From: Struthidea cinerea
Taxonomy: Eukaryota > Chordata > Aves > Passeriformes > Corcoracidae
Assembly: GCA_013397865.1 (NCBI GenBank)
Contig: VZTI01005055.1
Location: 186,001 to 250,000, forward strand
DNA length: 64,000 bases
Direction of reading: 5' to 3'
Made by a program: the position numbers and the translations under genes. The notes under the pieces were generated by a model. The model searched no databases, was not told the DNA's origin, and saw nothing but the letters and a program-made list of their open reading frames with translations. Position 1 is the stretch's first letter; every line of letters starts with the position of its first letter. Positions 52,570 to 63,604 of this stretch are shown here, one piece after another.

Positions 52570-53130
52570 TGTTGTGTTCTTTCTGTTAAGTAGAAAAAAT
52601 TCTCAATGTTCCACAGATTCTTGAGCAACACATAAAGGAATAGCTTTGTTCCAAGACTCTATAATTCCACCAGGACTGAAGAGCAAGCACCTCCAAAGAA
52701 CAGCATTTGTAAACCAAAGGGCAAAGTTGAAGTAATAGCATACAAGTAATAAAAAATAAAAAAATATTTCTAAAGGGGTAGTATTATACAATTTAACGTA
52801 TCAGTTTGAAAATATTCTAGTCACATCTATGGGGTGCATACAAAATCTTCAGTTATCTAAATTCATTGGCAACCTTGCCACTGGCCCATATTCTATTTGA
52901 CAAACACAACAGCTTCACAGATTTGGAAGTTGACTTGGTTACCCTTGCAAGTCTTGTCTCTGAACTGAAAAATAAAACCCTATAATTTTCAATTTCAGCT
53001 CCCTGCTTTCCAAACATAAGGAAAATAAAGCAATTACCAGCTGTTTTCTTTCCATGATGGCTGAGGAATAGCCTCCTCCAAAGAAGAGCATTTGCTAATG
53101 AAAAGGTGAGTGAATATATATGCACACGTG
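52570..53130 (-). repeat. Local duplication with two exon-like copies
   Basis: A segment at about 52570-52760 is repeated at about 52955-53125, period about 385 bp. The best-matching core is 52666-52709 against 53051-53094, 33 of 44 positions identical, including one 20-nt block with one difference. Flanking words (ACATAAAGGAA against ACATAAGGAAA; TCTCAAT against TTTCAAT) extend the match. On the minus strand the right copy has an acceptor-like CACCTTTTCATTAG immediately before the core. One frame of the core reads QMLFFGG in both copies and then SS and E at matching positions, while another frame reads NA(V/L)LWR. Whether either was ever translated is unknown. Confidence 0.55.
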
Positions 53131-54337
53131 CTAAAGTGCTTTTTCTCAGATTAATTCAAGTAGTGGTCTGCCTTTCCCCCCAAAACAGGCTTCCAAATTG
53201 TCCCTTCTATCCCACCACACATTGACTTTATGAAAGGCTGTGGTTAGGAGGGGGAATGCCTCTGCCATATTCTTGTCAAAAACATCCTTTTTACACCTTT
53301 TGCTTCTTTTTATGACTTTCCCAAATAAAATGCAATGAAAGGTGTTAGCTCTAAGTCTCTCAGTAAAGAAACCTACCACAACTCTCAGATACACCCTCCA
53401 AGAGTGGCCGTCTCTCATTTTGCTTCTCAAGATCACAAAGAGCATTAGCTCCTACCATTTCCACCAGTGCAGGATTATACATGTAGCCTGACACCCACAT
53501 TCAGTGTTTTGAAAACAAAATCCACTGAGTACCACAAGAAATTGGTACCATTCCCTTATTTGCTGCATAACTCTGGACTGTATCACATTGCCAGTTTACT
53601 GTAGTTCAATTTAAAATCAAATAACTTAACTGAAATAATATCTGCAGTTGAGAAAAGTCTTCACTGAATAACTGGATTGTCTGAGGTAAAGTAATACAGT
53701 TAATACTTCAGTACTTAAGATAACAGATCCTTTTTTTCTATATTGTTAAATTATTCATCTCCATAATAGGAGTTTTCTGCATGTAATTCATTCTTTCTGT
53801 ACTTGGCTGCCTTTCAGAACTCCCTGATTTATTGTGTTTCTGAGTCTGCCACACTGATATCAACTTCACATCAACTAATAAAGTCAGCACCCTTAAAAGT
53901 AATGCATTCTTCTGCCAGTTACAGTTTTTTTTAAATGGTTCATCCACAAATGATTTCTCTTTGCCAATGTTTGAAGTTATTTTGTTAGCTGAAAGCTTTT
54001 TAAAATACTGTAGCATACAGTTTAAAAGGAAAACATCAAGCAGGAACTTCAGCTCTTATCTGCCTGGAGGTTAGTCTTTCTGGCAAACTGACGGGGAATC
54101 CCATTTTCATACATTAAAGTGTCTGGGCATAGTAGATTGGTCTGGCTGGAAGAGGCAAGCACAGCCTAGATACGAGTGAGGCAGCTTGGTAGTTACAGCT
54201 GTCTTTATGGAAAAGTGCTAACAGGAGGCACTTCATTCCTCATCTCTCCTTAGCTAAATTGGGACCTGTGAATAAAGGGCTACTTTTGTCAGTGGCAATT
54301 AGGTTGTCCAAAAGAAGAATGCACAATTAAGTTAACA
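53131..54337. other. AT-rich DNA, no gene seen
   Basis: Short open frames only, including a 99-codon minus-strand frame at 53146-53445 without recognisable motifs or splice context. Confidence 0.55.
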
Positions 54338-54868
54338 TGCTGCTTTTGACTGGGTTTAATTTCCTCCATCATAGCTGGCATGTTGCTTATATTTGGGATT
54401 TTTGCTGGAAATGTTGTTGATAATACATCTACACATCTATTGCTGAGCAGGGCTCACACAGCATCAAAGCTGTTTCTGCTGCTCACCCACCTCACCAGCC
54501 AGGATTCTGAGGGGCACAAGGAGTTACAGGGGAGACACAGCTGGGAAGGCTGACCTCCACTGACCCAAGGGATATCCCATCCCATATGGCATTGTGCTCA
54601 GCATGTAAAGCTGGGGGAGGAAAGAGGAAGGAGGAGAATGATTGGAGAGATGGTGTTTGTCTTCCCAAATCACTGTTACACATGATGGGGCCCCACTCTC
54701 TTGGGGGATGGCTGAATGCCTGCCTGCCCTTGGGAAGTGGCTTTCCCTGTTACGCTGCCTTTATGTCAATCTACAAGTTCTCTCACTTTTGCTCTTCTGA
54801 TTCTCTCCCCCATCCTAGTGGAGGGTGAGTGAATGAGCTTAGCTGCCAGCTGATATTAAACTATAACA
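54338..54868 (+). mobile_element. Solo LTR of an endogenous retrovirus
   Basis: About 531 bp whose ordered words match an LTR type widespread in bird genomes: GTTTAATTTCCTCCATCATAG near the start, GTTGATAATAC, TTGCTGAGCAGGGCT, then GATATCCCATCCCATATGGC, CATGTAAAGCTGGGGG (TATA-box region, 54602-54616), TTTGTCTTCCCAAATCAC, GATTCTCTCCCCCATCC, and an end TTAAACTATAACA at 54856-54868. The right border ends CA. The left border starts TG at 54338 but is diverged. No convincing target duplication remains (gttaac against gttgca). It is on the plus strand, with no internal sequence, so it is a solo LTR. Spurious open frames lie on both strands. Confidence 0.8.
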
Positions 54869-56480
54869 GTTGCACTCCCATATGTATAAATTTTCTCAAC
54901 ATACTTTCAACCCCATTGTGGATTTTGGTGCTCATCCCTTAGGTTTCACACTCCTTTATCCCTGCAGTTCCAAAAGTGTCTTATTGATGACAAGGTATTT
55001 GCAAGCTGAAACATCTACAGATTTACTTGCTCCAGCAAAATGTATTTGTACTTGGCTTTCCTAGGGTTACCTGCAATCCATGAAGTTGATACAGAAGTAA
55101 TTGTTACCAGTTTCCCTATATGGGCTAACTGTATAAGCTACAAAATCACCCCTTGCAGTGCACACATAAAATATATGGACAGATAGGCATATTGCTATCA
55201 CACCCAGCTCTAAAAACAGCAGCAAAATTCTACAAACTAGAATAATTGCAGATATGAACAATGGAAGCAGTGATCTACGGGAAGGCTACAAGAGAGATTG
55301 TGACTGTTTATTCATCTGATTAATCAGCAGGTATAACCTGCTAGTGACTATTACGTGAAGAAAAATGTTGCTCTGATACTATTTGGGAACAAACACTGTG
55401 TTCTGAATGAGTTGAGGTACAAGCCAGCATACCGTATTTAAAAAACAAGTTGTTCATGTCTTCAGATGCTGCTTTTATTTAATACAGCAGCAATGCCAAC
55501 AAACACCAGATCATAAAACAATTTTGTACTCTTTATGGTAGTTTTGTGAAGGAAATCATTTGAACTGCACACAAAGAAACATGGAAAATATGCAAGGAAT
55601 GGAACATATGATCCATGAATACACATCCTACGTCAGAAGCAGAAGGACCTCATCCAGCATGTAACTCTATAAAGATTTAGTAAGACACTATATAAAAGAA
55701 TGTGAAACTCCTGCTTACAGTAAACAAGAACAACCTTTAGTTCAGGTTACATTATGTGTCTACAAAAAACAAGCTGAAGAAACACTGCACACATAGCAAA
55801 TGTTTGGGGAAACAAATAAATAAAAAGTGAAAATATACATATGTTCATTTAGGAACCCAGGTATTTATCTGTACTAATGTTTCAGATGCTCATGAAAAAG
55901 CTCAGCCAGTGCTAAAGTTGCTACTAGATGCACAAGTTAACTGGCAAATTCAACACGAAAACAATATAAGCAATTTTGATTTCTGCATAAAGAACAGAGT
56001 TGTACAGTTTGGCTGTATTACTTGCACACCTTAAACCTGCATAAAATATGCTGTACTACAAGCATGTGCTTGTATTTTGTTCAGAATAGAGATACTTCAA
56101 GACCCCAAAGAACTTCTAAACCAACTTTATATTTAGTAAATATTCTTATTTCAGTAGTTGACTAACCAATTATTACTGATTTTAATACAACAGTTACATT
56201 AAATCAGACTGACTAATTCAGCCCAGTGTCCCAGATTTGAAAGTGAGCTATATGGGATACTTAGTGGAAGACATGACCACTATCTCCAAGAAATAGAAAA
56301 GAAAGAATGAAAAAGAAAGAAAATAGGTTTTATTAAAACATCCTTTTCCTTTTAATAAAGCCTAGATATAGAACACATTTCACATACAAAGAATGGAAAC
56401 ACACACACTCTATACCACACCTACTAAAAATATAGGAGTGTAGGATTCCTCTCAGTTTAACATATGTTGAGAGAGAAACA
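54869..56480. other. AT-rich DNA, no gene seen
   Basis: Nothing recognisable by eye: no transposon ends, RNA genes or motif-bearing frames. Confidence 0.55.
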
Positions 56481-56561
56481 ATGTTAAGCAACTTTTCCCA
56501 GGATCACTGACTCTGGAATGGAATTCCATCTTCTGACTCTTACTCCAGAATTTAAGCCACA
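56481..56561 (-). repeat. MIR-like SINE fragment
   Basis: The plus strand reads GTTAAGCAACTTTTCCCAGG, then ATCACTGACTCTGGAATGG, then ATTCCATCTTCTGACTCTTA, then CTCCAGAATTTAAGCCA. This parallels, word by word, the reverse complement of the central region of MIR, the ancient tRNA-derived SINE (GTTAAGTAACTTGCCCAAGG ... TCTTCTGACTCCA). The match is diverged, so MIR family membership is probable rather than certain. Confidence 0.5.
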
Positions 56562-59023
56562 AATACCCACCTCCCTCATTATGTACTGCAGCAAGTTACA
56601 GCTTAAAAACTACCTATGAGGCCATGAGGTAGTATAAACTGCTTCTGTAGGACTGAGCATCCTGCATGTGCAGGATCAGCTTAATGTTTTCAAAGCTCTA
56701 TTACCTATATCCCAGAGCAGCAATGATGAAAGACTGTTAAATCTCATTTGTCTGCTGGAAAGAAGTCACATTTTGACTAAGGAGAGGCTGGAGGCAAGGG
56801 AAATCAGTTCACCCACAAAGGCTGGTATATGAAGAGAGAAAAGCAATAAAATTATTCCAGAAAGAGCAGAAGATATGGGGACAACATTAGAAGTCTCATT
56901 AGCTAGAGAACTACAGACTTGTACAGATACACAGGAAGCTCAAGGGACAGGCTCACAGGAGACAGACGTGTATAAAAAAACCTGTTTTCTCTTAGACATA
57001 TTTTTTCTCCCACAGAGGTAAGAAATAAAGATGAAGAGATGGAAGACAAACTGCATAATCCAGAGAAATAATTTTCTCCATAGTAACTAGTAACATCTGG
57101 TCAGGAATGAAGAAACTGTCTCCAAGAGACTAAGAGAGCATGTCTTTAAAAGAATTATAAACCTTATGCTCAGACATATGCCAGATAAGCTAAGAAAGCA
57201 GCTAACTGAAGTTCAGCACCTACCAGACCCCATACGTTTGCCACCCTGTTTACAAACCTTGTAAATATCCAGCTGGGGAAGCCCTACAAAGCTTCTATTT
57301 TCTTACTCCCAGAAAAATCTGATTGTACAAGAACTTGTTTGCATTGAGAACCAATCTAGGCACTAGAAAGTTTAAAAATGACAGCTGTAGAGTTACGCAC
57401 AATATTGATGCATTCAAGTCCCAGAAGTAAGGAATTTTGTAGTCCTTTGAGAAGGGATTGCAACTGTGTTAGAAACTAGCTATGAAACTGTAAAACCTGG
57501 CCTTTCCAACTTCCGAGACTAGAAACTGCGGTATTTTGTACAGTATTTTCAGAGAAGGCTTTTCTTGATAGGAGGAAAGTGATTAGTATGTAGCTTCCTA
57601 AGTTTATACTCAGAAAAAAACACTGTGCATTACATCTGCCACTCTGAAACATCAGTGATGGTTAGGAAGAATTGACACTTGCTGGCCTACACAGCAGAGT
57701 AAGCACTGAAGCACAGTTACCATTTAAAGATATTACCGACAAGCCCAGGAACTTGGTGGCCTGTTGGCATGGCTGGATCACTGAGGCCAAGCACTGGCTC
57801 TCAAGGAGTGAGAATGAATACTGAAGAACGAACCCTTGCCATTACCTCTCTCCCTGTCTTAAGCTGGGAACATCAGGCTTTTCCTTCATTGCTTCCAGTT
57901 GGGTAAAGTAGAAATATTCAAAGTACTTGTTGTACATTGATCTCCTATAAATGGAACCAGGTACAGAAGAGTGGAGAAGATTAAACCAGCATGTTTTCTG
58001 CCTAGTGCAATTCCCAGAGGTGGCATTAGTCAGAATATCCATGCAGAGTGATATTAACAGCAGAGGAAAAAAAAGTACTTTCTGAGACCCCCATGAAGTC
58101 ACTGGGAGAGAGAAGGGAGAAGAGCAAAGCTGTGAGGAAGAAAGTAAAGTTTAAAGTCAAGGGAGTAGAGGAGGGGAATAAAAAACAGCCTGCACTTTAC
58201 CTTTTTTGGGAGTCCCACAAGTTCAACGATAGCGACAAATCTGTAAGGGGCTGGACTCTTGCCCCAGTCTTCCTTCTCGCCCCCTCTGGCAGTCTCAGAT
58301 ACTCTCAGTGTAGCAGCAGCTGTCACTCTGGCAGCAGCAGTGTGAACCCAGCTGACTGAGTTCATATGTGCAGTTATTTTAGCACATCGCCTTTTTTCTC
58401 AAAAAAAATCTGGCAATTAAATACTTTGGATAGCTCAGCTAGATCTGGATAAGATTTGAGTGAGTAGGAAAAAAAAGCCCTAAACAAAACATTTCTCTCA
58501 GTCCTGGTATTCTTTTTCTCAAACAAGTGTTGTGAACAAGGATGTAAGAGATTTAAGAGGAAGAGTCTTCTCTCTGGTGGGAAATATTAGGCAATCAAGT
58601 TGTAAGCAGAGCAGGTCACTGTTGGTTGCAAAACACCAACTGAAAATAATTGTCTTAAGAGCATGAAATAGTTTTTAAGAGCTACCAGTGTCATCTTTAA
58701 ACCACAGTCAAGCCTGTGACAGGCAAAACAATGCTGGCTCTGCCTTTCAACCTTTCTTCTCTCTTGCTCTGCTCATAAAAAGCAATAGCCTGCAAGCTGA
58801 GTTGTGGTTTAAACCACATTCTGCCCAATTCATCCTTCTTTAAAGCCATCCCAGTACATTCCCTGTCTAGACATAGATCATACACAGCCTACTCTGGTCA
58901 GAGGTCTTCAACTCATAGAGTTGAAAAGTTTGGAGAGAACACTTGAACATCCTGTATCCTCTTATCCCAAAGAAAGGCAATGTCTTTCTCTCTTCATAAG
59001 TAAGGTTCAATAAATTTGTAAAT
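56562..59023. other. AT-rich DNA, no gene seen
   Basis: No gene recognised. A 103-codon plus-strand frame (58048-58359) is Lys-rich then Ser-rich and has no family resemblance. An 8-bp perfect inverted repeat lies at 58907-58925. Confidence 0.5.
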
Positions 59024-59430
59024 ATCCTCACCTTGAGTACTGTGTGTGGTTCTGGGCCCTGCAATTTAAGTACATTAAAGTTCTCAAATGCATCCAGAGG
59101 AGAGCAAGAAGACTGGTGAGAGGGCTGGTAAGAACGTCCTACAAGGAGAAGCTGAGGACTTTGGGCTTGTCTAGTTTAGAGACAAGGAGGCTGAGGGATG
59201 ACCTCATTGCTCTCTACCCTTCCTGAGGAGAGGAACCTGAGACACAGGTGCTGATCTCCTCTCCCTGGTGTCTGGAAAGGCTGTGGAGTCTCCCCCTTTG
59301 GAGATATTCAAAAACATCTGAATACACTCCTAAGTAGTGTGCTCTGGGGGACTCTGCTTGATAAGGGAGGGTGGACTAGTTGATCTCCAGTGATCCCTTT
59401 GAACCTTACCAATTCTGTGATTCTGTGATG
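59024..59430 (+). mobile_element. CR1 LINE 3' fragment
   Basis: Translation gives the CR1 reverse-transcriptase C-terminus: HLEYCVWFWAL (about 59029-59062), then CIQRRARRLVRGL, then EKLRTLGLSSLETRRLRDDL to about 59205. A CR1 tail follows with GTTGATCTCCAGTGATCCC and the terminal repeat ATTCTGTGATTCTGTGAT at 59411-59428. It is 5'-truncated and is interrupted by a frameshift and a deletion after 59220. It abuts a second CR1 piece of the same orientation. Confidence 0.92.
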
Positions 59431-60658
59431 TGCGAGAAAGCTTCAAAGTTGAGCCAGGACAGGTTTAGACTGTACATTATCATGCATTTCATTAGCAAGA
59501 GATTGGTCATTTCCTGGAATAGCCTTCTTGGAGAGTTAGGTGATGCCCCCAGACTGTCAGTGTTTAAGAGGCATTTGGATAAAGCTGCAGCTTTTGGTCA
59601 ACCCTGAAGTAGTCAGACAGTTGGACTGGGTGATTGTTCACAGAATGACAGAATCATTTATATTGAAAAAGAGCTCTGCGATCATCAAGTCCCACCGAAC
59701 ACCACCACATTGTCAAGTAGACCATGGCATTAAGGGCCACATCCAGTCTTTCCTTAAACACCTCCAGGGACAGTGCCCCCACCACCTATCTGGGCAGCCC
59801 ATTCCAATGCTTAATCACCCTTTCTGTGAAGAAATTCTTCCTCATGTCCAACCTGAACATCCCCTGGCACAGCTTCAGGCTATGTCCTCTCTTCCTGTCA
59901 CTTGTTACCTGGGAGAAGAGAGGGAGAAGAGACTACAACCTGACTAGAGCCTCTTTTCAAGCAGGTGATGAGGTCACCCCCAAACCCCCTTTTCTCCAGG
60001 ATAAAAAATCCCAGCTCCCTCAGCCACTCCTCACAGGACTCACTCTCCAGACCCTTCTGCAGCTCCGTTGCCCTTCTCTAGACTCACTCCAGCATCTCAA
60101 TGTCCTTCCTGAATTGAGGGGCCCAGAACTGGACTCAAGGTGTGGCTTGACCAGTGTCAAGTATAGCAGGAAATTTACTTCCCTAGTCCTGCTGGCCACA
60201 CCATTGCTGATCCAGGCCAGGATGCCATTGGCCTTCTTGGCCACCTGGCCACACCCTGGCTCATGTTCAGCCACTGTCAGTGAGGACCTCCAGGTCATTT
60301 TCTGCTGGTCAGCTTTCCAGACACTCTGCTCCCTGCCAGTAGTGCTGCCTGGCATTGTTGTGGCCAAAGTATTGGACTTGTCACTTGGTCTTGTTGAACC
60401 TCACGCTGTATATCTTGCCCTATCTCACTTCTCCAGCCCCCTTTTGCAAAGCCTTCCTACTCTTCAGCAGATCGACACTCCCACCCTGCTTGGTGCTGTC
60501 CATGGAGTTACTAATTTACTCGATCCTTTCACCATCCAGATCATCAATAAAGGCATTGAACAGGCCTTAACACAACACTAAACCCTAGGGGACACCACTG
60601 GTCACACTAGAGTTGTAGGTTCCTTCCAACTGAAACAGTCTGGTCTATAATATTCTAC
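59431..60658 (+). mobile_element. Second CR1 copy, split by a nested CR1
   Basis: The left part (59431-59638) encodes the C-terminal RT tail RFRLYIIMHFISKRL, then SWNSLLGELGDAPRL and FKRHLDKAAAFGQP, then the untranslated GGACTGGGTGATTGTT. The right part (60613-60658) continues with TTGTAGGTTCCTTCCAACTG and ends in a degraded TATTCTAC repeat. Together they reconstitute one CR1 3' end of a subfamily whose tail ends in TTCTATTC-type repeats, different from the element at 59024-59430. The opposite-strand CR1 at 59639-60612 lies between the parts. Confidence 0.8.
59639..60612 (-). mobile_element. CR1 LINE nested in another CR1
   Basis: The 3' end is at the left: CACAGAATGACAGAATCATT is the complement of a CR1 terminus. 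Moving right, the complement carries the CR1 RT tail, including the words for AQQANGIL-like, LVKPHLE and LFNAFIDDLDGE, and passes the catalytic box region, where the expected FADDTK reads MDSTKQ (about 60492-60509). The 5' truncation lies near 60605. The 285-codon plus-strand frame at 59724-60581 is antisense to this element and is not a gene. It is inserted within the tail of the plus-strand CR1, so it is the younger of the two. Confidence 0.92.
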
Positions 60659-62214
60659 AGAAGATAAAGGCTCTGAAATTGCTTTAGACTGAAACCTGAC
60701 TAATTTCCATAGCAGTGGACAGCTATGAGGTAAGAATGGCCACACATGTCAAACCTAAGTTTCAACGAGTTTGGGATCCTCTCTCATATGAGCAAGTAGA
60801 AGATGCCAATAAAACAGTGAACATGTGAAAAACTACTCTCCAGAATGCGTTTCAGTATTTCAGCAAGTGGTGGATCAGCAATGCACCTAGACAAAACGTC
60901 ATGGATTATAGTAACTCCCAATTAATTCTTTTCTTCTTTTATTTTATTGTCCCATTTTAAATCCACATAAGCCTTCAGCACTTACAGGAACTTACAGGAA
61001 GCCAGAAAGAAGTCCACAGCTTAACTAGAGCCTATTAAAACCCACATCTTTTAGTTCCATATGTGATACCTCACCCAAAGGTCAGTTGATGATTCCCAGT
61101 TTTTCTGTTCGAAGATGAAATGAATAATTGTTCCTTATTCTCTCTCATCATATCGTAGACATCAATTCTACTCCTCCACCATCTATTCTCCTGACGATTG
61201 CTGGTCTCTTTATTCATTTCTCATGTGGAAGCCCTCCCAATATTCTACGCATGGCTACACTGCCAACTTCTATATTGGCATAACAATATTTTTTTCATAG
61301 TAAATTGCTACATATCCTATACTGAACAAAAAAAAAAGTCTTACCGATCAAACAATTCTCTACTTGTACTCTTTGTAGAACTCAAAGATGTTCTCATCTA
61401 TCCTCATTCTCTTCTCCCTTATATCAGAGTGGGATGGCCAAAACCAGGACACACCTTCTTTTATAGTAATAAAGTAAGAGAAAACCTCTTGCTGCACTGT
61501 GTCAGAATTTTTGATTTGCACTAAAGGACCAGCAATTTGAACCACAGATTGAAAGACTTTCATTTCTAACTGAGGGTCGCTTTCAGAAATTCCATGTATT
61601 TCTCTTTTTAAGCTTGGAATAAGTAAGTTACAAGCTACATCATTACTGTTACATTTTTGCTGAGTCTGATCTTTTCGGTAGATCTTTCATTATTTTTCCC
61701 TGTTAGTGTAAGTTGCTTTGGCAGGCAAGCAGCAGTCTTAATAGTTGTCTTCCTTGTGCTATCAGTTTCTCAACCATCCTTGTGATAAACTTCTTTTTTA
61801 AAGGTTATTAAATTCATCAAAGTTATTAAGTTCCTGAATTCAGCGTTGTTCATTTTTAGAGACAGTGTACTAGCTAAAGTCTTGAGAAAGTATTACATTC
61901 TCTGAGATTCTGTCACTGTTGGAACTGAAATCTGTTCATCCCACTTGAGACAGAATAATGACTAGTATTGTTTTATTGTCACATACAATGAGAACTTGAC
62001 CTTTGCATTTGAGCGCAGGTTGAGTGGGAGAAATTAGTCTTCAGGGCATCTATGTAATCAGCCCCTAAATTAAATCTGAAGCTTTAGTAGTAAGGAAGAC
62101 CATTGGTCAAATCTGGTACTAAACCTTCAACCTTGTTTCATGTCCAAAAGCACGACAAGGTATTTGACAGGAGACATGGAAAGTACGGGCACCAGTCTGA
62201 CTTTTATAGGGTTG
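60659..62214. other. AT-rich DNA, no gene seen
   Basis: Short open frames only. A 12-bp direct repeat CACTTACAGGAA/ACTTACAGGAA lies at about 60979-61001. No element is recognised. Confidence 0.55.
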
Positions 62215-62220
62215 GATGAG

Positions 62221-62732
62221 TGTCACTTTCAGGGAGCCAGGGGTGAATAACCCAGTGTGCTGCGGCCTTCCTAGAGAAAGCGTCCCACCAGGGAAAGGCT
62301 TTTCTAGGGGCTTTAGCAACTTCCCTGAGCCACAGGTGATTTCAGCAAGTGTAGCGATTTCTCAGCTACAAGTGATTCCAGCTCTTGTGATTCAGCTCTT
62401 TGTGAAACCACCCCGGCAGAACTCGGGGATAGAGAGACGGGAGCCTCGTATGGCAGTTCCACAGAGGTACATTTATTGTCCAGCAGCCTCTGTGAAGGGA
62501 ATGCCAGGGACGAGAACTCCCTATCCAGGGTCTTTTTATAGGAAAGGCAGGGGGTGGGGTAGGAACCAGTTAGCCAGCTGGGTACAAGGTATTACTATAA
62601 GGAAGCAAGGCATGCTGGGGGTGTTCACTTGGTCACCATAACCTCAGGTAGGTTGCTCATGTCTGGTGTGAGTCCTTTTGGGCCCTGGCCTCTCTCCTCC
62701 AAGGGAGTGCCAAGGGCTCACAGCCCTCCACA
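62221..62732 (-). mobile_element. Solo LTR with perfect 6-bp target duplication
   Basis: The 512-bp block begins TGTCAC and ends CCACA on the plus strand, so the minus-strand element starts TGTGG and ends GACA. It is flanked by identical 6-mers gatgag at 62215-62220 and 62733-62738. In minus orientation a TATA box (CCTATAAAAAG, 62532-62542) is followed about 60 bp later by AATAAA (62472-62477), then about 250 bp of downstream LTR sequence. It is richer in GC than its surroundings. A 6-bp duplication is characteristic of ERVK-like (class II) elements. No internal sequence is present. The perfect duplication suggests it is among the younger insertions here. Confidence 0.88.
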
Positions 62733-62738
62733 GATGAG

Positions 62739-63604
62739 TGCAAGAATTACTGGTTCAGACCGTTATTGGCAGCTGAAGAGCAAAAAAGTTGAGATTTGAC
62801 ATAAATAACACAAGGCATTCAACTCAATTTAAGAACATAAATTCATACACATTAATTTAAAAATTCTAAGCTGTTTTTTAAGAATCAAGTGCCACTTAAA
62901 ATAGTTCTTTGGCCTTTAAGACCATATATCTGGCTGACCTGTTTAAGATGATATCTCTCCATTGCAAGTTTAAGATGGTAACATTCCACTGTACATCTCT
63001 GTCTTTGGTAAATATATGTAAATAGTTTATCTTCCTTAAAAAATTCTGACATATTTGGAATAATAACCATTTCCTTTTGTACATCTTTTAGCTTCACGTG
63101 ATAAAAGTGCTTAAAAAAAATTCCCATGAAATTGTTGCTCATTATGTTCTACCAGACCTCTGAAGAAAAGATCAAATGTTAGAAGAAAAAGTGTACATTC
63201 ATTCCAATTTAATGTTTCCCTGCAGTATGGTTAGTTGGAGCTGGAGAATAGGAAGAAATCTCAATTTTCATAAACTATCACACTACCAATCATATTCTGA
63301 ACTTTTTTTTCATTTTCCATGCCAAGACAATTCCTCTCAATGCACTACTCATCTAAAGATTTGAGAACAATGTAACTGATAATTTTTGTGTTTGCAAAGT
63401 AAAATGAGTTGACTTCCAGGCTGAAAACATATTTCAGGGCCAAACCAAGTGCCCAATATTTAAAAGCAGTTCATCAGTGTCCTGCAGCTGTCATTCACAT
63501 ACAGATACTTAGTCAGTGAACAGGGAAGAACAATAGATTAAACCCTCTGTAAAGCTGCAAAAAAAACTTTAAAGTGGTATTTTAGGTGATCTAAAATTTC
63601 TAGA
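62739..63604. other. AT-rich DNA, no gene seen
   Basis: No gene or transposon recognised. The last five bases, ctaga, would be the left target-duplication copy of the LTR that follows, if it generated one. Confidence 0.55.

Noticed and set aside
53146..53445. 99-codon minus-strand open frame next to the local duplication
   Set aside because: No splice context and no similarity to the duplicated core or to a known family.
36796..57015. Good plus-strand donor motifs at 36796, 43001, 53106 and 57010
   Set aside because: The segments before them lack a matching acceptor with an open frame. They mainly show that good splice motifs occur by chance on either strand here.
59724..60581. 285-codon plus-strand open frame, the longest in the window
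   Set aside because: It is antisense to a minus-strand CR1 and has no protein-family resemblance on the plus strand.
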